A DNA stretch of 52,957 nucleotides from JBMOLL01 sp049325415 (GCA_049325415.1 JBMOLL010000089.1:1-52957), one strand, 5' to 3'; positions 35,783 to 45,082 are shown, counted from the first letter of the stretch. Numbers and translations: made by a program. Notes: generated by a model from the sequence alone, not told the origin.

Positions 35783-37294
35783 TCAACGCTTAAGACCAGA
35801 GGCCATGTGATAGTAAAGATCGTTCCAGCGGATTTCCTTCTTAAAGGAGGATACAGTCACCTTTTTATCGATGAGCAGGTATTCCATGTCCGCCATCTCG
35901 GCAAAATCTTCCATCATTTCTGAGGTCACAGCCATGCTGAACCCGGTATGATGGGCACCGCCGCCATGGATCCAGCAGGCGGCAGCGGTGGGCAGATCCG
36001 GTTCTGGAACCCACATCACGCGTGCCACAGGCAGTTTGGGAAGGGGCTTGTCGGCCGGCACCACGGCGCAGGGGTTCACAAGCATCCGGAAACGGTCGCC
36101 CATATCCATAACGGATACGTTCACCCCGCTACCAACGGCCACATCAAAAACGAGCCGGATCGGATCTTCCTTTCCCCCGATACCCAGCGGGTGCACTTCG
36201 AGGGAGGGTTTTGCTTTGGCAATGGTCGGGCAGACTTCGAGCATATGAGCGCCGAGTACTTTCATCCCGGCGGGGTTCAGGTGATAGGTATAATCCTCCA
36301 TGAATGAGGTTCCGCCTTCAAGACCTTCTCCCATTACCTTCATAGCTCTTACCAGGGCAGCGGTTTTCCAGTCGCCCTCGGCGCCGAAGCCATAGCCCTC
36401 GGCCATGAGACGTTGTACAGCAATACCGGGCAGCTGCTTCAAACCGTGCAGATCCTCGAAGGTGGTGGTGAAGGCCTTAAATCCGCCTGCTTCCAGGAAT
36501 TTCCTCATCCCGGCTTCGATCCTTGCTGCTTCGCGAAGATGGGCATGGTGCGAACCTCCCTTTTTCACTTCCGGTGCAAGTACAAAGTCCTTTTCATAGC
36601 CGGCAAGAACCTTTTCGGTCTCCGCATCCGTAACGCTGCCGATCACGGCCACAAGGTCTCCCACCCCATAGCCGTTCACCGAATAACCGAACTGCAGCTG
36701 AGCTTCCACCTTATCACCCTCGGTGACGGCCACCTCACGCATATTGTCGCCGAAACGGGCCACCTTCATGCCCTGCCAGTCGTGCCATGCCGCAGCCGCA
36801 CGGGTCCAGGTTCCGATCTGCTCCTGAACGGTTTTCTCCTGCCAGTGACCCACAACAACCTTCCGGTTACGGCGCATCCGGCTTACCATGAAACCGTATT
36901 CGCGGTCGCCGTGTGCACTCTGGTTCAGGTTCATGAAGTCCATATCAATGGTATCCCAGGGGATATCCCGGTTGAACTGGGTGTGCAGATGCAGGATCGG
37001 TTTGTGAAGGATCTTCAGACCGTTGATCCACATCTTGGCTGGGGAGAAGGTATGCATCCAGGTGATGATCCCGATGCAATTCTCAGCGTTATTGGCCTGC
37101 CTGCAAAGGGCAGTCACTTCGTCGGGAGTCTTTAGCAAAGGCATATACTTGACGGTAACCGGAATGGCAGCAGTTTCATTCAGTGCCGCTGCGATCTTTC
37201 CCGAATCAACAGCAACCTGCTTCAGTGTTTCCTCGCCGTACAGGTGCTGTGTTCCCGTGACAAACCATGCTTCTAAACTCTTCAATCCTTTCAT
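35783..37294 (-). CDS. araA: L-arabinose isomerase
   Basis: The 503-residue protein begins with the AraA-type EAWFVTGTQHLYGEETLKQV. It keeps the metal- and substrate-binding stretches (ITWMHTFSPAKMWI, GGTSFMEDYTYHL, HMLEVCPTI and WIHGGGAHHTGFS with its metal-binding histidines). It converts L-arabinose to L-ribulose with Mn2+. The gene lies 48 bases after araR and 40 before araB. Length matches the family (about 500). Confidence 0.97.
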   Translation of the reverse strand: MKGLKSLEAWFVTGTQHLYGEETLKQVAVDSGKIAAALNETAAIPVTVKYMPLLKTPDEVTALCRQANNAENCIGIITWMHTFSPAKMWINGLKILHKPILHLHTQFNRDIPWDTIDMDFMNLNQSAHGDREYGFMVSRMRRNRKVVVGHWQEKTVQEQIGTWTRAAAAWHDWQGMKVARFGDNMREVAVTEGDKVEAQLQFGYSVNGYGVGDLVAVIGSVTDAETEKVLAGYEKDFVLAPEVKKGGSHHAHLREAARIEAGMRKFLEAGGFKAFTTTFEDLHGLKQLPGIAVQRLMAEGYGFGAEGDWKTAALVRAMKVMGEGLEGGTSFMEDYTYHLNPAGMKVLGAHMLEVCPTIAKAKPSLEVHPLGIGGKEDPIRLVFDVAVGSGVNVSVMDMGDRFRMLVNPCAVVPADKPLPKLPVARVMWVPEPDLPTAAACWIHGGGAHHTGFSMAVTSEMMEDFAEMADMEYLLIDKKVTVSSFKKEIRWNDLYYHMASGLKR

Positions 37295-37342
37295 TTTATT
37301 TTAATTTTGGTTTTATAATCAGACAATGATGGCCGCATGGCT

Positions 37343-38032
37343 TCAGAATCCGAAGCTGTACCCGTTGCGGACCATATCTTCATACTTTTCTTCATCAAAA
37401 CAGTAGCGGAAAGCCCCCTTCCGGGATCCTTCCTTTTCCTTTTCCTCCAGTTTTTTCAGCAAACCGAAGGAGAGCATTTTTTTCCGGAAATTCCGCTTGT
37501 CAAATTCCTGCTCAAAAATGGCTTCATAAAGTTTCATGAGCTGCGGCAGCGTGAACTTTTCCGGAAGCAGTTCAAAGCCCACGGGCTGCGTCCTGCATCG
37601 CCGGCGCAGTCGTCTCAGGGCCTTCTCGACCATGGTATTATGATCGAAGACCAGTTCGGGCAACTCGGCCAGACTGAACCACCGTGCCTGGTAATCGCTG
37701 GTAATGATCTGTTCCGCCTGTGCCGTATTGATCAGGGCATAGTATCCGATACTGATCACCCTGGCTTCGGGATCCCTTGCCGGTTCGCCGTAAGCCTGCA
37801 ACTGCTCCAGGTAGATCTCCCCGAGCCCGGTAAGCTCGTTCAGGATCCTGCTTGCAGCTTCATCGGGACTTTCCTTTTCGCCAAGGAAACCGCCCATCAG
37901 TGACCACTGGCCTTTTCCCGGATCAAAACCGCGTTTGATCAGGAGGAGCTTGAGCTCCTCCCGGTCAAACCCGAAAATGATACAGTCGACCGCTACATAA
38001 TGCCTTGCATGCTGGCTGTATAGGTCAGGCAT
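37343..38032 (-). CDS. araR: Nudix-related arabinose regulator AraR
   Basis: The start at 38032 (MPDLYSQHARHYVAVDCI) is preferred over a frame to 38116 that overlaps the symporter end. The 229-residue protein has a Nudix-like N-terminal domain (LLLIKRGFDPGKGQWSLMGG) whose catalytic box is degenerate (GFLGEKESPDEAASRIL-NELTGL in place of a full GX5EX7REUXEEXGU), and a C-terminal winged-helix-like domain. This is the architecture of the known Bacteroidota AraR, a Nudix-family repressor of arabinose genes. Its position inside the arabinose operon supports the assignment. The palindrome at 39764-39782 is a plausible operator. Confidence 0.9.
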   Translation of the reverse strand: MPDLYSQHARHYVAVDCIIFGFDREELKLLLIKRGFDPGKGQWSLMGGFLGEKESPDEAASRILNELTGLGEIYLEQLQAYGEPARDPEARVISIGYYALINTAQAEQIITSDYQARWFSLAELPELVFDHNTMVEKALRRLRRRCRTQPVGFELLPEKFTLPQLMKLYEAIFEQEFDKRNFRKKMLSFGLLKKLEEKEKEGSRKGAFRYCFDEEKYEDMVRNGYSFGF

Positions 38033-38049
38033 AAGCCTAAAGTATTGGA

Positions 38050-39735
38050 TTACCAGAAATAAACGTAGAATGCAATAATGATCGAAATAATGATCGCCGA
38101 GTTGATCACATCCCATTTATTCCAGCTGGCGCGCGTAATGGCCCGCTGCTCGGCCGTTGCCGAACCAAAGTACAGACCCTGGATTGTCGCCGGATCCACC
38201 TTCTTCGTAAAGGCACTCACAATGATCATCAGCATGATCACGACGAAGAAGAGCACGATCTCGTAGTGCAGCCAGTTCGGCTCAACGAATACCGAATAGA
38301 TAAGTCCGTCGCCGGTAGCGGTACCGTAGAAGATCTTCAGACCGAGCCTCAGCATACCCAGGACGAAGCCGACTACCAGGCCGGTAAAACCGGCTGCTGG
38401 GGTGATCTTCTTCGAAAGGATACCCAGGAGGAATACGGCGGCGATACCGGGTGCCAGCAAGGATTGTACATCCTGCAGGTATTCATACAGCACCTTACCC
38501 AGGTTCTTCATGACCGGGATCCAGAGAATACCAAGAACCACTACGACAATAGTGGCCAGACGGCCGATCAATACATAGTGTTTCTCCGTTTTACCGGGTT
38601 TGAACTTCTGATAGAAGTCGACGGTGAAGAGCATGGCTGATGAATTGAACAGCGAAGCCAGGGAACTCATGAGAGCGGCCAGGATCCCTCCTACCACAAT
38701 GCCGGTAAAGCCTTTGGGAAGAAGTACTTTCACAAGGGTGGAAAAAGCCGCATCGTTACTGGCCAGGTTAAGCAGCGGTTGCTGGGTTTCCGGATCAATC
38801 TTCTTGGTCATGGCAAAAGCAATCATACCGGGGATCAGGAAGATAAAAACGGGGGTAAGTTTCAGATAGGCTCCGAAAATGGTACCGCGACGTGCCTGCT
38901 TCTGGTCACGGCCGGAAAGCACACGCTGCACAATGAACTGGTCGGTACACCAGTACCAGAACCCTATGATAGCCGACCCGAGCAAGACCCCGGTCCATGG
39001 GAAATTGGCGTCGTGCCGCGATCGTATCAGGCTCGTCATCCCGTCGCCGAATTCATTCACCGGTGTCGAACGGCAGATCTCCATCATCTCTCCCCAGCCT
39101 CCGATCTTGACCAGCCCGATAACCAGGATGGCAATCGAGCCCAGCAACAGGATAGGCGTCTGCAGCACCGAGGTGTACAACACCGCCTTCATCCCGCCCA
39201 GGGTTGTGTATATACCGGTAATCAGCACAAGACCGATGGCACTGATCCAGAAAAAGTCGATCTGCATCTCACCGATCCTGATATAATCAATTCCGAATAC
39301 ATCCTTGAAAACCACGCCACCGGCATAAACGGTAACAGCCACCTTGGTGAGGATGTAGCTTACCAGTGAAATGATCGAAAGAAAGGACCGCGATTTGGAG
39401 TTATACCTCTTTTCCAGGAATTCCGGCATGGTAAACACCCCGCTTCGGGCATAAAAAGGAACAAACAGCCAGCCCAGCATCAGGATCAGCCAGCCGTGCA
39501 TCTCCCAGTGAGCCATAGCCATACCACTCTGGGCCCCCGCTCCTGCAAGACCTACCAGGTGTTCAGAACCAATATTGGAAGCAAAAATCGAAGCACCGAT
39601 GGCCAGCCAGGTGGCATCCCTGCCGGCAAGGAAGTAATCCGAGGTATCCTTGTCTTTCTTCTTCAGCACCCAGATGATCACACCAACAAGGGCTAAACAG
39701 AACAGACCCAGGACAATCCAGTCTAATGTTGTCAT
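38050..39735 (-). CDS. Sodium/solute symporter (SSS family), probable arabinose transporter
   Basis: The start at 39735 (MTTLDWIVLG) is chosen; a frame to 39780 adds 15 residues. The 561-residue protein has about 14 membrane helices and SSS/SGLT motifs: SDYFLAGRDATWLAIGASIF, an unwound-helix region FASNIGSEHLVGLAGAGA, YTTLGGMKAVLYTSVLQ, and a Na+-site region in LAALMSSLASLFNSSAMLF. It is the first gene of the operon with araR (17 bases downstream), araA and araB, so it probably takes up L-arabinose with sodium. Sugar specificity rests on context. Confidence 0.92.
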   Translation of the reverse strand: MTTLDWIVLGLFCLALVGVIIWVLKKKDKDTSDYFLAGRDATWLAIGASIFASNIGSEHLVGLAGAGAQSGMAMAHWEMHGWLILMLGWLFVPFYARSGVFTMPEFLEKRYNSKSRSFLSIISLVSYILTKVAVTVYAGGVVFKDVFGIDYIRIGEMQIDFFWISAIGLVLITGIYTTLGGMKAVLYTSVLQTPILLLGSIAILVIGLVKIGGWGEMMEICRSTPVNEFGDGMTSLIRSRHDANFPWTGVLLGSAIIGFWYWCTDQFIVQRVLSGRDQKQARRGTIFGAYLKLTPVFIFLIPGMIAFAMTKKIDPETQQPLLNLASNDAAFSTLVKVLLPKGFTGIVVGGILAALMSSLASLFNSSAMLFTVDFYQKFKPGKTEKHYVLIGRLATIVVVVLGILWIPVMKNLGKVLYEYLQDVQSLLAPGIAAVFLLGILSKKITPAAGFTGLVVGFVLGMLRLGLKIFYGTATGDGLIYSVFVEPNWLHYEIVLFFVVIMLMIIVSAFTKKVDPATIQGLYFGSATAEQRAITRASWNKWDVINSAIIISIIIAFYVYFW

Positions 39736-39763
39736 AATTAGTGGTTGTTTAGTTAGATTTATT

Positions 39764-39782
39764 AAGTGTAAAAATAACACTT
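39764..39782. promoter_or_regulatory. Palindromic operator candidate for AraR
   Basis: AAGTGT (39764-39769) is inverted as ACACTT (39777-39782) across 7 A/T-rich bases, centred about 38 bases before the symporter start. The site is the only clear palindrome upstream of the operon encoding AraR, so a repressor operator is a natural reading. I cannot confirm the published AraR consensus from memory. Confidence 0.6.
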
Positions 39783-39956
39783 TTTATTCTCAGACAAACT
39801 TTCAGGACGTTTTTTTCGTGTTTGGGAAGGAAATTTGGTTGTGGGAAGAGGGTGGGGTGAAGAGTGAAGGGTTACGGGTTACGGGTTGCGGGTGACGCGA
39901 GACGCGAGACGCGGGACGGGTTACGGGTTGCGGGTGACGGGTTACGGGTTGCGGGT

Positions 39957-40066
39957 GACGCCTGCCTTCGCCAGAGGCTTCGGCGGATGGAACGTGACGG
40001 GTGAGGAGTGACGAGTAATGAGTGACGAGTGAGACGTGAGAAGTGAGACGCGGGATGCGGGACGGG
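39957..40066 (+). repeat. 110-bp direct repeat, copy A
   Basis: This unit is repeated at 40103-40212 with one mismatch seen (CCTGCC here, CCTACC there). It starts GACGCCTGCCTTCGCCAGAG and ends in GATGCGGGACGGG. The period is 146 bp, indicating a recent tandem-like duplication. Confidence 0.9.
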
Positions 40067-40102
40067 AAACGCGGGACGGGTTACGGGTTACGGGTGACGG
40101 GT

Positions 40103-40212
40103 GACGCCTACCTTCGCCAGAGGCTTCGGCGGATGGAACGTGACGGGTGAGGAGTGACGAGTAATGAGTGACGAGTGAGACGTGAGAAGTGAGACGCGGG
40201 ATGCGGGACGGG
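40103..40212 (+). repeat. 110-bp direct repeat, copy B
   Basis: Second copy of the 39957-40066 unit, nearly identical. The first 45 bases recur once more at 46145-46189 with a G for A difference (GGCGGGTGG versus GGCGGATGG). Confidence 0.9.
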
Positions 40213-40398
40213 TTACGGGTTACGGGTTACGGGTTGCGGGTGACGGGTTGCGGGTGACGCGGGATGCGAGACGGGAGAGGCTTTGAGCCTTTGAGCCTTT
40301 GAGCCTTAGCGCCTTTGCGTTAACCCTTTGTGTCTTCTTTGCTCCGCGCTCCCCTTTGGGCCTTTCTCGCGATGCGAGACGCCATCCGTTGCCTCTGC

Positions 40399-41457
40399 TC
40401 ACAGGCCGGAAGCGAGCCAGTCGCCCACTTCCGAGGTAGAGCTGGCCTTTCCGCTGGCAATATCCTCCGTTACAACGCCGGCATCCAGGGAACGCTGAAC
40501 CACCGCCCTGACTGCCTCCGCCTCCTCTTTCAGGTGCAGGCCCACCTCAAGCAGCATGGCCGCCGAAAGGACCGTGGCAAGGGGATTGGCAATGTTCTTT
40601 CCTGCTGCCTGGGGATATGAACCATGGATAGGCTCAAACACGGAGGTATGGATCCCGACCGATGCCGAGGGAAGCAGACCCAGCGATCCGGTGATCACAC
40701 TGGCCTCATCCGACAGGATATCGCCGAACATGTTCTCGGTAACCATCACATCGAATTTTTTCGGCCACTGGATGATCTGCATCGCGGCATTGTCAACAAA
40801 CATGAAGTCGACCTTAATATCGGGATATGACGGGATCATCTCCTGCACTGTCTCCCTCCAGAGCCGGGAAGTGGCCAGCACATTAGCCTTGTCGACCACC
40901 GTCAGATGTTTGTTCCGCAATGCGGCATACTCAAAGCCGAGCTTCACAATCCGCTCCACCTCATCTTTCGTGTAGGTACAGGTGTCGTAAGCCTTTTTCA
41001 GGTCCTCACTCCTGCCCCGCGGCTCCCCGAAATAAATCCCCCCGGTAAGCTCCCTGACCACTACGAAATCGGCTCCTTCCACAAGGTCCCTGCGCAGCGG
41101 CGATTTGTGCAGCAGGGAGGGGAAGGTGGATACGGGCCGGATATTGGCATAGAGTCCGAGTTTCTTCCTCATGGCCAGCAATCCCTGCTCAGGGCGCACC
41201 TTTGCCTTCGGATCGTTGTCGTACTTCGGATCGCCGATGGCCCCGAAGAGCACCGCATCGGAGTTCATGCACAGCTGAAAGGTCTCTTCCGGGAAAGGAT
41301 CTCCGGTGGCATCAATGGCACAGGCGCCAACAAGTGCTTCGGTAAAATGAAAGGTATGATTGAATTTCTTACCAACTGCCTTCAGCACCTTCACGGCCTG
41401 GGCTACGATCTCCGGTCCGATTCCGTCGCCGGCAAGTACAGCTATCTTATACTCCAT
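40399..41457 (-). CDS. leuB: 3-isopropylmalate dehydrogenase
   Basis: This 352-residue protein is a beta-decarboxylating dehydrogenase with IAVLAGDGIGPEIVAQAVKV at the N-terminus, VVRELTGGIYFGEPRG in the substrate region, and the NAD-binding HGSYPQAAGKNIANP near the end. It oxidises and decarboxylates 3-isopropylmalate to 2-ketoisocaproate precursor in leucine synthesis, and related enzymes also act on 3-methylmalate. It is the last gene of the leuCD-synthase-leuB operon, 50 bases after the synthase. The 3' side borders repeat cluster A. Confidence 0.97.
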   Translation of the reverse strand: MEYKIAVLAGDGIGPEIVAQAVKVLKAVGKKFNHTFHFTEALVGACAIDATGDPFPEETFQLCMNSDAVLFGAIGDPKYDNDPKAKVRPEQGLLAMRKKLGLYANIRPVSTFPSLLHKSPLRRDLVEGADFVVVRELTGGIYFGEPRGRSEDLKKAYDTCTYTKDEVERIVKLGFEYAALRNKHLTVVDKANVLATSRLWRETVQEMIPSYPDIKVDFMFVDNAAMQIIQWPKKFDVMVTENMFGDILSDEASVITGSLGLLPSASVGIHTSVFEPIHGSYPQAAGKNIANPLATVLSAAMLLEVGLHLKEEAEAVRAVVQRSLDAGVVTEDIASGKASSTSEVGDWLASGL

Positions 41458-41507
41458 ATGATCTTATTTTTGGGTTTCAGGGGGATAAAAGTAAAACTTT
41501 AAGCCCA

Positions 41508-43025
41508 TTATTTCATTGCTTCGATAATATTCAACATGCGGGTTGTACACTGGATGGCGGCCACGGTCTGGTCGGAATCAAGGCCCCTTGTTTTAAGGCT
41601 TTTGCCCTTATAATCCCAGGTGATGATACACTCGACCAATGCATCGGTGCGACCTCCCGGGGGAATAGTCACAATGTAATCGGTGAGCACCGGATGCTCC
41701 CGCCCGAGCCGGTCGTAAATCTTCCAGAGCGCCTTCATAAAGGCATCGTACTGACCGTCGCCCGAGGCTGTTTCCTCGTAATTTTTGCAATCGATCTCAA
41801 TGCTGAGGGTGGCAACTGAACGTAATCCCTTGGCAACAGACAGGCTGTAGTTCCTGATCCGGATCTTTTCCTCCACCCTCTTGCTCCGGAGCACGTCCGA
41901 TATGATATAAGGCAGATCCTCCTTGGTGACCACCTCCTTCTTATCCCCCAGCTCAATAACCCGCTCGGTGACCATCTTCATCTCCTCCTTGCTGAGCTCT
42001 ATCCCCAGTTCCTCCAGGTTCTTGATAATGCTCGCCTTGCCCGACATCTTCCCGAGGGCATACTGCCTGCGGCGGCCAAAGCGTTCGGGCAGCAGATCGT
42101 TGAAATACAGATTGTCCTTATGATCACCATCAGCATGGATCCCGCTGGTCTGGGTAAATACATTTTCCCCGATCAACGGTTTGTTGGCCGGGATGCGGAT
42201 GCCGGAGAAGGATTCGATCAGTTTGCTGACGATATAAAGTTTTTCCTCCTTCAAGGTCATTTCATAGCCGAAATGGTCCTTTACCACCCCGATCACACTT
42301 GATACCGGCACATTTCCGGCCCGTTCGCCGAGACCGTTCACGGTGGTATGTATCCCATCGATCCCTGCTTTTATGGCTGCATAGACATTTGAGGCAGCCA
42401 GGTCGTAATCGTTATGCGCGTGAAAATCAAACTTCAATGCCGGGAAACGCTGTTTCATGTCGGAGCAGAAACGGAAGGTCTCTTCGTGATTCAGGATGCC
42501 CAGCGTATCAGGCAGCATAAAGCGGTTGATGGATTCCTCCTTCAGGCTGTCGATCATCTGGTATACGTAGCCGGGACTGTGCCGCATACCGTTCGACCAG
42601 TCTTCGAAATACACGTTCACGGTGATGCCCATCTCCCTGGCCCGGGCCAGTACGCCTTTAATATCGGTGATATGCTGTTCCGCCGTTTTCCGCAGTTGCT
42701 GCTCGCAATGCTTGATTGATCCCTTGGTGAGCAGGTTGATCACCCGGCCGCCGGCATTGGCAATCCAGTCGAGCGACTGGGTCCCGTCAACAAAACCCAG
42801 TACCTCTACCCTGTCGAGATAACCATGTTCCCTGGCCCATCCGAAGATCAGGCTGGCTCCCTGGTATTCGCCCTCCGATACACGGGCCGAGGCAACCTCG
42901 ATCCGGTCGACCTTCAGCTCTTCCAGCAGCAGCCTCGCGATACTCAGTTTCTCCCCTGCCGTGAACGAGACCCCCGAGGTCTGTTCCCCATCGCGGAGCG
43001 TGGTATCCATGATCGTTATCTTCAT
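41508..43025 (-). CDS. 2-isopropylmalate/(R)-citramalate synthase family protein
   Basis: This 505-residue DRE-TIM aldolase-type enzyme has MDTTLRDGEQTSGVSF, the metal ligands in FDFHAHNDYDLAASN, VNGLGERAGNVP, and a C-terminal regulatory-like domain (LTDYIVTIPPGGRTDALVE, GLDSDQTVAAIQ). Such proteins condense acetyl-CoA with 2-ketoisovalerate (LeuA) or pyruvate (CimA). The C-terminal form recalls the second LeuA-like copy found in Bacteroidota leu operons, and citramalate synthase is a real alternative. It sits between leuD and leuB, with 44 and 50 bases between. Substrate is left open. Confidence 0.82.
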   Translation of the reverse strand: MKITIMDTTLRDGEQTSGVSFTAGEKLSIARLLLEELKVDRIEVASARVSEGEYQGASLIFGWAREHGYLDRVEVLGFVDGTQSLDWIANAGGRVINLLTKGSIKHCEQQLRKTAEQHITDIKGVLARAREMGITVNVYFEDWSNGMRHSPGYVYQMIDSLKEESINRFMLPDTLGILNHEETFRFCSDMKQRFPALKFDFHAHNDYDLAASNVYAAIKAGIDGIHTTVNGLGERAGNVPVSSVIGVVKDHFGYEMTLKEEKLYIVSKLIESFSGIRIPANKPLIGENVFTQTSGIHADGDHKDNLYFNDLLPERFGRRRQYALGKMSGKASIIKNLEELGIELSKEEMKMVTERVIELGDKKEVVTKEDLPYIISDVLRSKRVEEKIRIRNYSLSVAKGLRSVATLSIEIDCKNYEETASGDGQYDAFMKALWKIYDRLGREHPVLTDYIVTIPPGGRTDALVECIITWDYKGKSLKTRGLDSDQTVAAIQCTTRMLNIIEAMK

Positions 43026-43069
43026 CCTACTAATCTTTAGTAAACACTTACTTCATCCAGGCTTGCGGC

Positions 43070-43666
43070 TTAAAAGGCTGCAGCCGACTCATGCGCCTTT
43101 ATCATTTCCTTCAGGCTGAGCAGGTAATCAATGTCGTCGTAGCCTTTGATCAGGCATTCCTTTTTATAGGGATTAATATCGAAGTTTTCTATCTCCCCGC
43201 TTTTTTCCAGAACGATCTCCTGTTTTTCCAGATCGACGCGGATCAGGCTGGAGGGATCGGCTTCCACGCTCTGTAATAGTTTTGCCAGGAAGGCTTCGGA
43301 GACCTGAACGGGGAGCAGTCCGTTATTCAGGGCATTGTTCCTGAAGATATCGGCAAAAAAACTTGAAACCACCACCCTGAAGCCATAGTCGTAAATGGCC
43401 CAGGCGGCATGCTCACGGCTCGATCCGCTTCCGAAGTTCTTCCCTCCGATCAGGATCTTACCGCTGTACCTCTGATCGTTCAGCACGAAAGCGCTTTTCG
43501 GTTTATTTTCCCGGTCGTAGCGCCAGTCACGGAATAAATTTTCCCCGAAACCGTCGCGGGTCGTGGCTTTCAAGAACCTCGCCGGGATGATCTGGTCGGT
43601 GTCGACATTTTCAAGAGGCAGGGGCACTGCCGGGGAAATAATCGTTGTAAATTTTTCTGCAGGCAT
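43070..43666 (-). CDS. leuD: 3-isopropylmalate dehydratase small subunit
   Basis: This 198-residue protein has the aconitase swivel-domain signatures: VDTDQIIPARFLK, then ILIGGKNFGSGSSREHAAWA, and FRNNALNNGLLPV. With LeuC it isomerises 2-isopropylmalate to 3-isopropylmalate, and in some organisms citramalate to 3-methylmalate. The size is normal (about 200). It lies 33 bases downstream of leuC. Confidence 0.97.
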   Translation of the reverse strand: MPAEKFTTIISPAVPLPLENVDTDQIIPARFLKATTRDGFGENLFRDWRYDRENKPKSAFVLNDQRYSGKILIGGKNFGSGSSREHAAWAIYDYGFRVVVSSFFADIFRNNALNNGLLPVQVSEAFLAKLLQSVEADPSSLIRVDLEKQEIVLEKSGEIENFDINPYKKECLIKGYDDIDYLLSLKEMIKAHESAAAF

Positions 43667-43699
43667 AATCCAATATTTTTATCGGCCGTGTGCCGACTG

Positions 43700-45082
43700 T
43701 TAAACAATAACACCTTCAATGGCCACGCGGGCAGCTGTTGCCGGGCTTGCAAGCATGGTGCGGGCTCCGGGACCCTGCCGGCCTTCAAAGTTCCGGTTCG
43801 AGGTCGACACGGCCAGTTTTCCTTCCGGGATCTTATCATCATTCATGGCCAGGCAGGCTGAACAGCCCGGCTGACGGAGCTGAAATCCGGCTTCCTCAAG
43901 TATTGCCGTGATCCCTTCCCTGTGCGCCTGTTGTTCGACCTGCTTCGAGCCGGGAACGATCCAGGCTGTAATGTGTTCCGCTTTCTTCCTGCCTTTGACA
44001 ATGGAAGCCACTTCCCGCAGGTCCTCGATACGTCCGTTGGTGCAGCTGCCTACAAACACATAATCAACCTTTTTCCCGGCGATCTTATCCCCGGCTTTGA
44101 AGCCCATATAATCAAGGGCCTTGCGATAGGTGACCAGGTTCTTTTCGTCCACTTCCTTTTCGGCGGGGATATGGCCCGAGATCTTCGCTCCCATCCCCGG
44201 GTTGGTCCCGTAAGTGATCATCGGCTCGATGTCGGCGGCCTCAAAATGCAGGTCGAGGTCGAAAACGGCATCGTCGTCGCTCTTCAGTTCACGCCAGCGT
44301 GCCACGGCTTTTTCAAACTCAGCACCTTTTGGACCAAATTCCCTGCCACGCAGGTATTCAAAGGTGACCTCATCGGGGGCGATCAGGCCACCACGGGCGC
44401 CGCTTTCAATGCTCATGTTGCAGACCGTCATGCGGCCTTCCATCGACAGGCTGCGAATGGCCGAACCGGCATATTCGATAAAATAGCCCGTCCCGCCGCT
44501 GGCCGAGATCTTCGAAATGATATACAGGATGATATCCTTCGCCGTTACGTTGGCGGCCAACTTCCCGTCGACACTGATCCTCATCTTTTTCGGTTTGGGC
44601 TGGAGGATGCACTGGGTGGCCAGGACCATCTCCACCTCGCTGGTGCCGATCCCGAAGGCCACGCTGCCGAAAGCCCCGTGGGTCGAGGTATGACTGTCGC
44701 CGCAGACAATGGTCATGCCTGGCAGGGTGAGTCCCAGTTCGGGGCCGATCACGTGAACGATCCCCTGGTAAGGATGGTTGAGCCCGTAGAGGGTGATTCC
44801 GTGCCGCTGACAGTTTTCCGTGAGCTTATTCACCTGGAAGCGCGACAGTTCATCGCGGATGGGAAGATGCTGATCCACTGTCGGGACGTTGTGGTCGGGG
44901 GTTGCCACGGTCTTTTCGGGCCGGAAGACTTTTAATCCCCTTTTTTCTATCCCGGCAAAAGCCTGCGGACTGGTTACCTCATGAATCAGGTGCCGGTCGA
45001 TATACAGCACGCTGGGTCCGCCCGCAATGGTCTCCACCACATGGGCATCCCAGACCTTGTCGAAAAGTGTTTTTCCTGCCAA
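43700..45082 (-). CDS. leuC: 3-isopropylmalate dehydratase large subunit
   Basis: This 460-residue aconitase-family protein has KTLFDKVWDAHVV, the HTSTHGAFGS segment, iron-sulfur ligands in VGSCTNGRIEDLREVA and AGFQLRQPGCSACLAMN, and the substrate-binding SNRNFEGRQG. It is the [4Fe-4S] subunit that partners with LeuD. The start at 45082 is a TTG; no in-frame ATG or GTG occurs before an upstream stop, and starting here gives the expected N-terminus. It is the first gene of the operon, after a roughly 75-base leader with a hairpin and a tiny frame. Confidence 0.96.
   Translation of the reverse strand: MAGKTLFDKVWDAHVVETIAGGPSVLYIDRHLIHEVTSPQAFAGIEKRGLKVFRPEKTVATPDHNVPTVDQHLPIRDELSRFQVNKLTENCQRHGITLYGLNHPYQGIVHVIGPELGLTLPGMTIVCGDSHTSTHGAFGSVAFGIGTSEVEMVLATQCILQPKPKKMRISVDGKLAANVTAKDIILYIISKISASGGTGYFIEYAGSAIRSLSMEGRMTVCNMSIESGARGGLIAPDEVTFEYLRGREFGPKGAEFEKAVARWRELKSDDDAVFDLDLHFEAADIEPMITYGTNPGMGAKISGHIPAEKEVDEKNLVTYRKALDYMGFKAGDKIAGKKVDYVFVGSCTNGRIEDLREVASIVKGRKKAEHITAWIVPGSKQVEQQAHREGITAILEEAGFQLRQPGCSACLAMNDDKIPEGKLAVSTSNRNFEGRQGPGARTMLASPATAARVAIEGVIV

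Larger units (their letters stand above)
39840..40375. repeat. Modular intergenic repeat cluster A
   Basis: There is no gene between the symporter promoter and leuB. The region is built from three modules: degenerate 6-8-bp units of the type GGGTTACGGGTTGCGG and GACGCGAGACGCG; a GC-rich imperfect palindrome CCTTCGCCAGAGGCTTCGG; and a T-rich 9-bp-periodic module (CTTTGAGCC repeated three times, then TTGCGTTAACCCTTTGTG) at 40280-40370. The same modules recur at 46139-46580. No repeat unit is regular enough for CRISPR. Confidence 0.85.

Noticed and set aside
39840..40300. Possible CRISPR array or telomere-like repeat (TTACGGG units)
   Set aside because: Units vary in length and sequence, no constant repeat-spacer structure exists, and no cas genes are near.
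40220..40402. Open frame on the minus strand in repeat cluster A
   Set aside because: It is built entirely from the degenerate repeats and overlaps the leuB end; composition is not protein-like.
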